A DNA stretch of 64,000 nt from assembly GCF_008729015.1 (NCBI RefSeq), contig NZ_RKSM01000001.1, positions 3,100,001 through 3,164,000 on the forward strand. Reading direction: 5' to 3'. This document shows positions 24,576 through 32,494 of this stretch, piece after piece. The translations under genes and the position numbers were made by a program. Under the pieces are notes generated by a model. It worked only from the letters and a program-made list of their open reading frames with translations, was not told where the DNA came from and searched no databases. Source of the DNA: Haloarcula sp. CBA1129. Lineage in GTDB: Archaea; Halobacteriota; Halobacteria; Halobacteriales; Haloarculaceae. Positions within the stretch are counted from its first letter, which is position 1. Every line of letters begins with the position of its first letter.

Positions 24576-25625
24576 TCAGTCCAGAAACTCAACACCAGTA
24601 ATTTCGAAGCGAGCGCCGCCGGTGTCGCTGTCGGTAACGACGATATCCCAGCCGTGTGCGCCCGCGATGGTCCGGACAATCGAGAGTCCGTAGCCGCTGC
24701 CCTCTTCGGCGGTCGTGAAGCCGTGGTCGAATACGTCGTCTTTGATGTCGGCTGGAACTCCCGGCCCGTCGTCCTCGACGTAGAAGCCGTCGTCAAGCGG
24801 GCCGACGCGGACGATAACAGCACCGTCGCCGTGTCGGATGCTGTTCTGAAAGAGGTTCTCGAACAGTTCGATGAGGCGGTCGGCGTCGGCGCTCACCGAG
24901 CCGATAGTGTCGTAGTGGAGCGTGGCTCGCTCGGTGGTTCCGGCGGCCCCTTCCCAAGCGGTGTCGACAACGTCCTTGACGTTCGTCGTTTCCGGGTCGG
25001 TGACGACGTTTCCCTGTTTGGCGACCGAGAGGAGGTCGTCGACGAGGCGAGCCATTCTGTCACTTGTCGCTTCGAGCGCGTCGAGGTGTTCCTCGTCACC
25101 GGTTTCGCGGGCCAGGGCCACCCGTGAAGAGATGACGCTGAGTGGACTCTTCAGGTCATGGGCGAGGACATCGGTGAATTCCTTGAGCCGGTCGTTCTGG
25201 CGTTCGAGCATCTTGTCGTACTGGTGTTTCTCGGTCGTGTCTTGGCTGACTACGACGAACCCTTCCGGGTCTCCGTCCCCGAGCGGCGAGAGCGAGAGGG
25301 TTGCCCAGAACACCGATCCGTCGGCCTGTCGATGCCAGTGCTGTGTCTCGACGGGACCGTTCGCTGCCTCCACTAGCAGCGACTCGACGGTCGTTTCCAT
25401 TTCTTCGGGGTCGGCGAACAGCATCTCGACGTGATGGCCGACCGTCGCGTCGCGTTCGTAGCCGTACAGCGCCGCTGCCGGGTCGGGCCAGTTCGTGACG
25501 GTGCCATCAGTGTCAAGCATGAACACAGCGTGCGATGATAACCCCTCGATAAGCCGATCAGAAACTGAGTCGTCGCTCCCCGCTGTCTCCTCGTCTGAAC
25601 TGTTGTCCGGTGGTGTGGGATCCAT
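24576..25625 (-). CDS. PAS-domain sensor histidine kinase
   Basis: A 349-residue soluble kinase. A PAS domain spans about residues 25-135 (AVFMLDTDGTVTNW ... FVVVSQDTTEKHQ). A HisKA dimerisation helix follows, with the phosphorylated His in VLAHDLKSPLSVISS, then an HATPase_c domain: N-box FENLFQNSIRHGDG, G1 DDGPGVP and G2 GSGYGLSIV. No membrane helix and no response regulator are present, so its partner is encoded elsewhere. The ATG at 25625 is preferred over an upstream GTG because it gives a polar haloarchaeal N-terminus. Confidence 0.93.
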   Translation of the reverse strand: MDPTPPDNSSDEETAGSDDSVSDRLIEGLSSHAVFMLDTDGTVTNWPDPAAALYGYERDATVGHHVEMLFADPEEMETTVESLLVEAANGPVETQHWHRQADGSVFWATLSLSPLGDGDPEGFVVVSQDTTEKHQYDKMLERQNDRLKEFTDVLAHDLKSPLSVISSRVALARETGDEEHLDALEATSDRMARLVDDLLSVAKQGNVVTDPETTNVKDVVDTAWEGAAGTTERATLHYDTIGSVSADADRLIELFENLFQNSIRHGDGAVIVRVGPLDDGFYVEDDGPGVPADIKDDVFDHGFTTAEEGSGYGLSIVRTIAGAHGWDIVVTDSDTGGARFEITGVEFLD

Positions 25626-25700
25626 CAGCCGTACCTGCCTGAGATCGGCCAGTGAAACTTCCAACGGGACAGGGGCCACTGTGACCGTTCACTCATACTT

Positions 25701-25710
25701 ACATATATAC
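25701..25710 (-). promoter_or_regulatory. Probable TATA box of the sensor kinase
   Basis: Minus-strand gtatatatgt in the most AT-rich part of the 273-bp gap between the kinase and Rio1. A start about 25 bp downstream would leave a leader of around 50 nt. The remainder of the gap (25711-25898) shows no gene I can support. Confidence 0.5.
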
Positions 25711-25898
25711 AATCTAATACATTACGCACTGTGGTTTTCACAGCGAAAAGAGTTGTGATGAATCGGATAACAAAGCCGCAGTACAGCGATTTACTTCTGG
25801 AGCTTCTTGCGCATGGTTTCAAACGACAAGCATCTACCTATCGCGGCGACAATATATTCCCAGTTCAGTAATCCCGGGTCCGAACAGAACGCGGGTGC

Positions 25899-26834
25899 TT
25901 ACTCCTCGTCGCGGCGGTCGGCCGGCGTCCCCTGCGGGACGGCGTCGTCGTCGCTTCCCGGCGCGGTGTCGTCCTTGTCCTTCGGCGTCGCGTACTCCCG
26001 GACGTACGCGAGCAAGGCCTCGGGCGTGGCGTCGACGCCCTGTCTGGCGAAGAAGTTCGCGACGTTGCGGCAGTCCCGTTCCAGGAAGTCGTCGGCGTTG
26101 GGGTGGTGGATAGTCACCGCCTGGCCGAGGTCGATGATGTACAGCTGGCCCTCGTGGAAGACGATGTTGTACTCCGAGAGGTCGCCGTGGACGAGGCCGG
26201 CGTCGTACAGCCGACGGGTGTACTCCTTGACGACCTCGTAGGCGGTTTCGGGGTTCTCGATGCGGACCTCGCTGAGGCGCTTGCTGCGACCGGCCTCGGT
26301 CCCGAGATACTCCATCACGAGGACGTTCCGCTCGACGGCGATGGGTTCGGGTGTCCGGACGCCGGCCCGTCGGGCGCGTTTGAGATTTGATGATTCCTTG
26401 CGAACCCATGCGGTGACGACCTTCTTCTTGTCCGAGCCGATGCCCTCAAAGCGGGGGTCGCCGTCGAGATAGCTCCGCATATCCTTGAAATCGGAGGCGT
26501 TGATGCGGTACACCTTGACAGCGACCTCTTTGTCACCCGACAGTGCCGTGTAGACGTTGGCCTCTTTCCCTGTCGAAATCGGCCCGCCGAACGCGTCGAT
26601 GTGGCCGTCCTGTACGAGTTTGTACAGCGCGCCGTAGGTGGCGTCGTCGAAGACGCTGGCCTCGACCTTAAACTGGTCGGCGTCCTTGATACGCTCGCGG
26701 AACTCGCTGAACTCACGGTCCCGTTTGCGAGCGATGCGGTCAGCTTCCGTATCGGAGACATCGACTTCCTCCCACTCGTCGCCCGGCGAGTCAACGTCGT
26801 CAGTGTCGAGCAGGCCGAACTGCCCCTCGGTCAC
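25899..26834 (-). CDS. RIO1-type serine/threonine kinase/ATPase
   Basis: A 311-residue atypical kinase/ATPase in 40S-type subunit maturation. The P-loop GGPISTGKEANVYTALSG, the catalytic loop GLVHGDLSEYNIVFHEG and the metal-binding LYIIDLGQAV are canonical for Rio1. An N-terminal helical, highly charged extension precedes the kinase lobe, and the C-terminus is a polar tail. It follows the aIF1A gene by about 40 bp, forming the conserved aIF1A-Rio1 pair. Confidence 0.95.
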   Translation of the reverse strand: MTEGQFGLLDTDDVDSPGDEWEEVDVSDTEADRIARKRDREFSEFRERIKDADQFKVEASVFDDATYGALYKLVQDGHIDAFGGPISTGKEANVYTALSGDKEVAVKVYRINASDFKDMRSYLDGDPRFEGIGSDKKKVVTAWVRKESSNLKRARRAGVRTPEPIAVERNVLVMEYLGTEAGRSKRLSEVRIENPETAYEVVKEYTRRLYDAGLVHGDLSEYNIVFHEGQLYIIDLGQAVTIHHPNADDFLERDCRNVANFFARQGVDATPEALLAYVREYATPKDKDDTAPGSDDDAVPQGTPADRRDEE

Positions 26835-26875
26835 GCTTTTGCCTCCGTCGGGCCCGCGGCCAGATACATATCAGG

Positions 26876-27163
26876 CTACTCCTGAATGTGTCCCTCCTCG
26901 CGTAGTTGGTCGGCATCCTGTTTCTCGTAGCGCCACGTGATGTCGGCTTTCTCGTCTTGCCAGTCCCACGGTTCGACCAGCACCACGTCGTCCTCGCGAA
27001 TCCAGATTCGCTTTTGCATCTTGCCCGGAATCCGGGCTGTGCGTTCGACGCCGTCCATACAGCGTACCTTGACGCGATTCGCGCCAAGCATATCCATGAC
27101 GACGGCGAACACCTCGTCATCTTCCGGCATCCGCAGGTTCTTTCTGCTGTCGTTGTCGCTCAT
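26876..27163 (-). CDS. Translation initiation factor aIF1A
   Basis: A 95-residue OB-fold initiation factor that binds the A site of the small subunit. [20 protein letters not shown] opens the domain, followed by [20 protein letters not shown] and [20 protein letters not shown], all typical. It is first in the aIF1A-Rio1 unit. Confidence 0.96.
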   Translation of the reverse strand: MSDNDSRKNLRMPEDDEVFAVVMDMLGANRVKVRCMDGVERTARIPGKMQKRIWIREDDVVLVEPWDWQDEKADITWRYEKQDADQLREEGHIQE

Positions 27164-27285
27164 AGACGGTACTTCGACGGGGAGAGGTTTAAGGTTTGGA
27201 AAAGTTGGACCGCAAACGCGGTCCGTGGCCCCCGATACGGGGTGGGACAGACGCTGGGGCCGTACAGAAAACCGCGGTCGTCGCG

Positions 27286-27414
27286 TCAGTCAGCGCCGAG
27301 ACAGCCGACCCACGAGCAGTCGGTGCAGGTCTCGATGCCTTTCGCTGTCGTCGTCTCGCTGCGACAGCGCGGGCAGACGGAACCGACCTCCGGCGGCTGG
27401 ACGGACTTACTCAT
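27286..27414 (-). CDS. 42-residue zinc-ribbon microprotein overlapping the aldehyde dehydrogenase
   Basis: Small protein with Cys14/Cys17 (VCPRCRSE) and Cys30/Cys33 (ETCTDCSW), plus an extra Cys38. Its ATG overlaps the stop of the aldehyde dehydrogenase by 8 nt (ATGAGTAA), so the two are translationally coupled and in one operon. Function unknown; it could bind zinc and the enzyme or nucleic acid. Confidence 0.8.
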   Translation of the reverse strand: MSKSVQPPEVGSVCPRCRSETTTAKGIETCTDCSWVGCLGAD

Positions 27415-28930
27415 CGGTGATGATGTCCGCCGACAGGCCCTGTGCCATCTCGATGTCCTTGGAGTTGTTGAGCGTCCATGCGGTTCGCTCGGTAACCGCC
27501 TCGATAACTTCGCGGCCGCTCGGAAGGCCGTTGCCGGACTTCTTGACGCCGCCGAAGGGCAGGTGGACCTCCGCGCCGATACACGGGAGGTTCCCGTAGG
27601 CGAGGCCGATTTCGGCCTCGTCACGGAACTGGTTGATCTGGCGGTAGTCCTCGGAGATGATTGCGCCGGCGAGGCCGTAGTCGACGCTGTTGTGCATCTC
27701 CAGCGCCTCGTCGAAGTCTCCCGAGTACTCGAGCAGGGCGACGTGAGGCCCGAACACTTCCTCGTTGATACAGCGCAGGTCCTCGTCGTAGTCGATTTCG
27801 TAGACGAACGGCCCGACCCAGTGGCCCTCCTCGTGGCCGTCCGGAATCTCTTCAGCACCGAGGTCAGCGCGGTCGACGAGCACGTTCGCGCCCTCTTCAC
27901 GAGCGAGGTCGTTGTACCGCTTGAATTTCTCGACTTGGTCCTTCTCGATGAGCGGCCCCATGAAGGTGTCTTCCTCCAGCGGGTCGCCGACGGCGATGTC
28001 CGATGCGATGTCGACGAACCGCTCCTTGAACTCGTCGTAGAGGTCCTCGTGGACGATGAGGCGCTCTGAGGAGACACAGCGCTGCCCGGTCGTCTTGAAG
28101 CTTGACATCACGGCCGAGTGGACGGCGATGTCGAGGTCGGCTTCCTCCGTGATGACGACCGCGTTCTTCCCGCCCATCTCGCAGGCAGCGATCTTTCCGG
28201 GCTGTCCGCCGACGTTTGAGGCGATCTTGTGGCCGACTTCGGCGCTGCCCGTGAAGAGGACCGTCTCGACGCGGTCGTCTTCGACGATGGCGTTGCCGGC
28301 GTCGCCGTAGCCCTGCACGAGGTTGAACACACCGTCGGGGATGCCCGAATCCTCGAACATCTCGGCGATGATGTGGGCGCACCACGGGGTCTGCTCGGCG
28401 GGCTTCCAGACGACGGTGTTGCCCTCGACAAGCGTCACGGCGAGGTGCCAGAACGGGATGGCGACCGGGAAGTTCCACGGGGTGATACAGCCGACGACGC
28501 CCTTCGGCTTGCGCCGCATGTAGGCGTCCTTGCTGGCGATTTCGGAGGGTACCACGTCGCCGTGGGGATGGCGGGCGTTGCCGGCGGCCCATTCGACCAT
28601 GTGCCAGGACTCGGTGACGTCGGCCAGCCCTTCGCTGATCTCCTTGCCACACTCCATGGTGACGATTTCGCCGAGTTCCTCGTGGCGGTCACGCAGCTCG
28701 TGGTAGATGTCCCAGAGGTACTCTGCGCGGTCGATGTGCGAAAGCGAGCGCCACTCGTCGTAGGCGTCCTCTGCCGCGGCCAGTGCGCGGTCGACATCGT
28801 CTTCGGTCCCGCGGTGGAACGACGCGAGTGCCTCTCCGGTGGCCGGGTTCTGACTTGTGAACGTTTCGTCGCCGGTGCCTGTTGTCCATTCACCGTCGAT
28901 GTAGTGTCGTCGTGAGTCGTCTGTACTCAT
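27407..28930 (-). CDS. Aldehyde dehydrogenase, probable 1-pyrroline-5-carboxylate dehydrogenase
   Basis: A 507-residue NAD(P)-dependent aldehyde dehydrogenase. PWNFPVAIPFWHLAV and VLFTGSAEVGHKIAS bind the cofactor, CEMGGKNAVVITEEADLD holds the general base region, and the catalytic Cys is in TTGQRCVSSERLIVHEDLYD. The C-terminal IGAEVHLPFGGVKKSGNG is typical. The neighbouring proline dehydrogenase suggests it oxidises P5C semialdehyde to glutamate, but the family alone does not prove the substrate. The ATG at 28930 gives the normal family N-terminus (HYIDGEW). Promoter and candidate activator site lie directly upstream. Confidence 0.88.
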   Translation of the reverse strand: MSTDDSRRHYIDGEWTTGTGDETFTSQNPATGEALASFHRGTEDDVDRALAAAEDAYDEWRSLSHIDRAEYLWDIYHELRDRHEELGEIVTMECGKEISEGLADVTESWHMVEWAAGNARHPHGDVVPSEIASKDAYMRRKPKGVVGCITPWNFPVAIPFWHLAVTLVEGNTVVWKPAEQTPWCAHIIAEMFEDSGIPDGVFNLVQGYGDAGNAIVEDDRVETVLFTGSAEVGHKIASNVGGQPGKIAACEMGGKNAVVITEEADLDIAVHSAVMSSFKTTGQRCVSSERLIVHEDLYDEFKERFVDIASDIAVGDPLEEDTFMGPLIEKDQVEKFKRYNDLAREEGANVLVDRADLGAEEIPDGHEEGHWVGPFVYEIDYDEDLRCINEEVFGPHVALLEYSGDFDEALEMHNSVDYGLAGAIISEDYRQINQFRDEAEIGLAYGNLPCIGAEVHLPFGGVKKSGNGLPSGREVIEAVTERTAWTLNNSKDIEMAQGLSADIITDE

Positions 28931-28956
28931 AGTATGTACTGTATGCGTCCCCCACC

Positions 28957-28978
28957 AATATGTTCCACCGTCCATGGT
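28957..28978 (-). promoter_or_regulatory. Aldehyde dehydrogenase promoter: candidate activator site plus TATA box
   Basis: On the minus strand ACCATGGACGGTG (28966-28978) is followed after two bases by the TATA-like acatatt (28957-28963), which lies about 27 bp before the ATG, predicting a leaderless mRNA. The 13-mer recurs before the Liv transporter (31101-31113) and, with two mismatches, before the HTH-10 gene (29027-29039). Confidence 0.6.
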
Positions 28979-29026
28979 CAGGGGTGCAGTAATTGCCTGA
29001 TAGATCACCCACAACCGGAAGTATCT

Positions 29027-29052
29027 CCCATGGTCGGTGTTTCCCTTATGAA
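29027..29052 (+). promoter_or_regulatory. HTH-10 gene promoter: candidate activator site plus TATA-like box
   Basis: CCCATGGTCGGTG at 29027-29039 differs from the other two sites only at its first base and at the W position. The TATA-like cttatgaa follows at about 29045-29052. A second TATA-like ctttattt lies near 29059-29066. The site suggests autoregulation. Confidence 0.5.
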
Positions 29053-29118
29053 CCGCACCTTTATTTGCGTCCATAGCGTGACTTCCTTTAGCACCCCTTC
29101 ATACGGAGGGCGCCCAGT

Positions 29119-29832
29119 ATGAGCGAAGCACAATCACAACACGGGGGACTACAGCTTACCCTGAGCATCTGGCACCCGGACTGCTGGACGCTTGAAGTTA
29201 CCGACCAGACGGCCGCCGGCCTGTTGGCTCACGGCGTGTACAACACACAGAACGGCAGCGTAAAGGGACTGTTCACGGCGTATGCTGACAGCATTAGCGA
29301 CGTTGAGGACCTCATCGATGCGACCCGTGACTCGTCGTTGACTGACTCAGTGCTGGAGTTGCGCGAGCGCCACGGCGCGACTGGAACGGGCTCGTCACCG
29401 GGGAACACGACCCGAGAGCTGTTCGTCGAGTACAACCCGGACAACACCATCAGCGACAGCCTGCTTTCACGCGGGTTCATCCACAACGACCCGGTTCGGG
29501 TCCGTCACGGTCGCGAGCACTGGCCGGTGTTTTTCCCGGATTCCCGTGACGAAGCCGAGTCGCTCCTCGACGAAATTCGCGAGGAACAATCGGCCGACAT
29601 CGAAGTCACTCGAATCACGTCCGCCGGCGGCGGTAATCCAGAGCAACTCCGGCGGATGGACCGGCTCTCGGACAGCCAGCGCGAGGCGTTCGAACTCGCC
29701 CGACAGGAGGATTACTACGCGTGGCCACGGGGTATCTCGACGCGCGAACTCGCGTCGAAACTCGGCGTCTCGAAGACGACGCTGCTTGAACACCTCAGAA
29801 AGGCGGAAGCGAAGCTGTTAGACCCGGATTAG
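29119..29832 (+). CDS. HTH-10 (bacterio-opsin activator-like) transcription regulator
   Basis: A 237-residue regulator. The N-terminal ~165 residues form an alpha/beta sensory domain (LTLSIWHPDCWTLEVTDQTA ...) typical of the Bat-like family. The C-terminal HTH-10 domain starts at about residue 178: LSDSQREAFELARQEDYYAW then GISTRELASKLGVSKTTLLE with the recognition helix. It is divergent from the aldehyde dehydrogenase and convergent with proline dehydrogenase (4 bp between stops). This context makes it the likely regulator of proline catabolism. Confidence 0.92.
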   Translation: MSEAQSQHGGLQLTLSIWHPDCWTLEVTDQTAAGLLAHGVYNTQNGSVKGLFTAYADSISDVEDLIDATRDSSLTDSVLELRERHGATGTGSSPGNTTRELFVEYNPDNTISDSLLSRGFIHNDPVRVRHGREHWPVFFPDSRDEAESLLDEIREEQSADIEVTRITSAGGGNPEQLRRMDRLSDSQREAFELARQEDYYAWPRGISTRELASKLGVSKTTLLEHLRKAEAKLLDPD

Positions 29833-29836
29833 TAGA

Positions 29837-30673
29837 TTAACTCAGCACGGCCCGAACGGCAAACAGTGCATTCTCTTTGCGCTCGCGGACGCGCCGGTAG
29901 AAGTAGGAGAACCACTTGTCACCGTAGGGGATGTACTGCCACATCGGGACGCCCTCGGCGGCGAGGTCGCGCTGTGCGTCGTCACGGACGCCCATCAGCA
30001 TCTGTACCTCGTAGTCCGTGCCGTACTCGTCGTGGAGGTCCTTCGCGTAGTCTATCATCGCCGGGTCGTGGCTGCCGACGCCGATGCCGCCCTCGAACTC
30101 CTCGAACATTAGTTCGAGACAGTCCCGATAGGCGTCGTTGACACGCTCTTTCTTTTTGTAGGAAACACTCTCTGGCTCGGAGTAGGCCCCCTTGACCAGT
30201 CGGACCTTCCCGGGCAGAGGCGCGAGCCGTTCGAGGTCCTCAGGTGTGCGCTTGAGGTTCGCCTGCGTACAGACACCGACGCCGCCCTCGTGTTCAGTGA
30301 CGAGTCGCTCGTACGCGTCGAGAGTCACGTCGGTCGTGGTGTAGTCCTCCATATCGACCCAGACAAAGACGCCGCGGTCGTCGCCCGCCGCGACGATGCG
30401 TTCGAGGTTCTCGACGAACACGTCGTCGCCAACGTCGAGGCCGATCTGTGATGGCTTGACCGAGATTGCGCAGTCGAGGCCGCTCCTGTCGATCTCTTTG
30501 ATCAACTCGATGTACTGGTCTGCGTCTTCGTCGGCGGGCTGGCGCTCGTCGTAGTGTTCGCCTAACAGATTTAGGATGCCTTTGACGCCGTCGTCGTTGA
30601 GCGAAGCGACGTGGTCGAGCGCCCCCGGTGCTGTCTCCCCGGCGACGAAGTTGTTCGCTATCGGCGGAATCAT
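29837..30673 (-). CDS. Proline dehydrogenase
   Basis: A 278-residue FAD-dependent TIM-barrel enzyme that oxidises proline to 1-pyrroline-5-carboxylate. PGKVRLVKGAYSEPESVSYK is the FAD/substrate-binding strand, and YIPYGDKWFSYFYRRVRERK matches the C-terminal PutA signature with the substrate-binding arginine pair. Length matches the compact monofunctional PutB-like form. Unlike its neighbours, its upstream region lacks the CCATGGWCGGTG element. Confidence 0.93.
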   Translation of the reverse strand: MIPPIANNFVAGETAPGALDHVASLNDDGVKGILNLLGEHYDERQPADEDADQYIELIKEIDRSGLDCAISVKPSQIGLDVGDDVFVENLERIVAAGDDRGVFVWVDMEDYTTTDVTLDAYERLVTEHEGGVGVCTQANLKRTPEDLERLAPLPGKVRLVKGAYSEPESVSYKKKERVNDAYRDCLELMFEEFEGGIGVGSHDPAMIDYAKDLHDEYGTDYEVQMLMGVRDDAQRDLAAEGVPMWQYIPYGDKWFSYFYRRVRERKENALFAVRAVLS

Positions 30674-30744
30674 TATCGAAACTACGCCACTATATCAGCC
30701 TAAACGCACCCCCTACCAAAAAAATCACTTTTCAAACCCTGAAA

Positions 30745-31016
30745 TCAAGCGGGCGTGAAACTGCCGAGCGTATCGTCGTCGGTCCGGTAAAACGTGTGCT
30801 CGCCCGTGATATGTGCTGTGACCGAGACGACCGGCTTAGTCACGGTGACGCCGTCGTCGACGCTGGTATCAGTGATATACCCCCAAATGTCGACCCGACC
30901 GGGCCGGTCACTTCGACACGCTCGCCGGTAGCGAGGTCGCCGTCGACGTGATGGAGCGTCAACCGCGCACACGTACCCGTTCCACAGGGTACCGTGATGA
31001 ACTCCGTTCGTTCCAT
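30745..31016 (-). pseudogene. Proline racemase family remnant, N-terminally deleted and frameshifted
   Basis: About 90 residues of a proline racemase/hydroxyproline epimerase C-terminus. Frame one starts at 31016 and reads FITVPCGTGTCARLTLHHVD, which includes the second catalytic Cys motif (CGTGTCA), up to VGSTFGG. Homology continues in another frame with VTKPVVSVTAHITGEHTFYR and DDDTLGSFTPA to the TGA at 30745. Restoring one base in the G-run (30880-30884, minus strand) would rejoin the frames. The first ~200 residues, including the first catalytic Cys, are missing, so it cannot be active. It lies beside proline dehydrogenase. Confidence 0.8.
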
Positions 31017-31100
31017 AGCCGTAGCGATACTCTATGCAGGGAACGCGTTCCAGAAGTATTAATTGACGGCTTTCCCTATGCGGTTGAGAACATGGCACCT

Positions 31101-31126
31101 ACCATGGACGGTGACAGGGTTATACA
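31101..31126 (+). promoter_or_regulatory. Liv transporter promoter: candidate activator site plus TATA box
   Basis: ACCATGGACGGTG at 31101-31113 is identical to the site before the aldehyde dehydrogenase. The TATA-like gttatac follows at 31119-31125, about 32 bp before the ATG at 31157, giving a short leader. Confidence 0.6.
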
Positions 31127-31156
31127 GGGACTTACGAAAAAGGATATCAGTATACC

Positions 31157-32464
31157 ATGAACGAACATGACAAGCGTTCGATCGACAGGCGAAGCGTAAT
31201 CAAAGCCGCTGCCAGTGCTGGACTCGTCGGCCTCGCCGGCTGTTCCGGCGGTGCTCCCGAAGACGGTGGTGGGAGCGATGGCGGCGACGGCGGCGATGGC
31301 GGCGATGGCGAATCGACGGATTCCTCGACGGACTCTGGTTCCGAAACCTATACTATCGGGATGGTAGACAGCCTCTCCGGGTCGCTGTCCGCGTTCGGAC
31401 AGCGGAACCAGCGCGGCAAGGAGATCGCGCTCGACGATGTCAACTCAGTCGGCGTCGGTGGCGGCGAACTGGCGATCTCACAGCAGGACGACCAGAGCAC
31501 GAGTCAGGGCGGGGTCAGCGCAGCACAGACGCTGGTCAATCAGGAAGAGGTTCCACTGCTCATCGGTACTGTCGGGAGCGGTGTCAGCACGGCCATCCAC
31601 GAGAGCGTCGTCCAGAATACGGACGTTGTCCAGATCAGTCAGAACAGCACTAGCCCGAATCTGACGAACTTCCCGGATCTGCTCCGGATGCCGCCGGCCG
31701 GCAAGGCACAGGCGGAGGCGATTTCGTCGCTCCTCGACGAGGACGGCAACGAGTCCGCCGCGCTGGCTTGGATCAACAACGATTACGGGCAGTCCGTCGG
31801 TGAGGCCTTCATCGAAGCCTACGACGGGGAGATTGTCTACAACGAACCCCACGACCAAGGCCAGTCTTCTTACAGTAGCACCATCTCCTCGATGTCTGAC
31901 ACCGACGCCGACGCGTGGGTGTTCATCACGTATCAGCCGGAGTTCGCGACGATGTCTCAGGAGGCGTTCGACCTCGGTGTCACCGATCAGGCCGCCTGGT
32001 ACGGCGGTGACAGCGTCAAAGGACCGAAAGTCCTCGAAGCGGCTCCCGAAGGAAGCCTCAATGGGATGAAGGCCGTCGTCCCGAGCGTCCCACAGGACGC
32101 CGAAAACTACCAAGCGTTTGTCTCGGAATTCGAAGACCGCTTCGGCCAAGAACCCACGTCGTGGTCGGCGTACGCCTACGACGCCGTGGTCGTCAGCGCA
32201 CTCGCCATCGAGGCCGCCGACGAGTTCACTGGCTCGGCGCTCATGGAGGTCGTCCGCGACGTGACCCGGCCCGAGGGCGAGGAGGCGACCTCGTACGAGG
32301 CCGCCCACGAGATTCTGGCAAACGGTGGCTCGCCGTCGGACGTGGACTACACCGGCGTGAGCGGCCCCATCGACCTCGACGAGAACGGCGATCCCGTCGG
32401 GTTGCTGCAGGTGTTCGAAGTCGTGGACCACGCGTACGAATCCAGCGGCTTCATCGAGGGCTAA
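31157..32464 (+). CDS. Liv-type ABC transporter substrate-binding lipoprotein
   Basis: A 435-residue amino-acid-binding protein (periplasmic-binding fold type I, LivJ-like). The N-terminus has a Tat motif (DRRSVIK) followed by the lipobox LVGLAGC, so it is exported folded and lipid-anchored at Cys29. A Gly/Asp/Ser-rich linker (about 30-58) precedes the two-lobed domain beginning TYTIGMVDSLSGSLSAFGQR. It is the first gene of a five-gene operon. The ligand may be branched-chain amino acids; the promoter shared with the proline genes makes proline or a related amino acid a reasonable alternative. Confidence 0.92.
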   Translation: MNEHDKRSIDRRSVIKAAASAGLVGLAGCSGGAPEDGGGSDGGDGGDGGDGESTDSSTDSGSETYTIGMVDSLSGSLSAFGQRNQRGKEIALDDVNSVGVGGGELAISQQDDQSTSQGGVSAAQTLVNQEEVPLLIGTVGSGVSTAIHESVVQNTDVVQISQNSTSPNLTNFPDLLRMPPAGKAQAEAISSLLDEDGNESAALAWINNDYGQSVGEAFIEAYDGEIVYNEPHDQGQSSYSSTISSMSDTDADAWVFITYQPEFATMSQEAFDLGVTDQAAWYGGDSVKGPKVLEAAPEGSLNGMKAVVPSVPQDAENYQAFVSEFEDRFGQEPTSWSAYAYDAVVVSALAIEAADEFTGSALMEVVRDVTRPEGEEATSYEAAHEILANGGSPSDVDYTGVSGPIDLDENGDPVGLLQVFEVVDHAYESSGFIEG

Positions 32465-32494
32465 GGCGGCCACGACCCTTTTCCATTTTCACCA

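Noticed and set aside
30674-30744. A fourth copy of the CCATGGWCGGTG element before proline dehydrogenase
   Set aside because: The best candidate, ttggtagggggtg on the minus strand, matches only about half the positions, so it was not counted.
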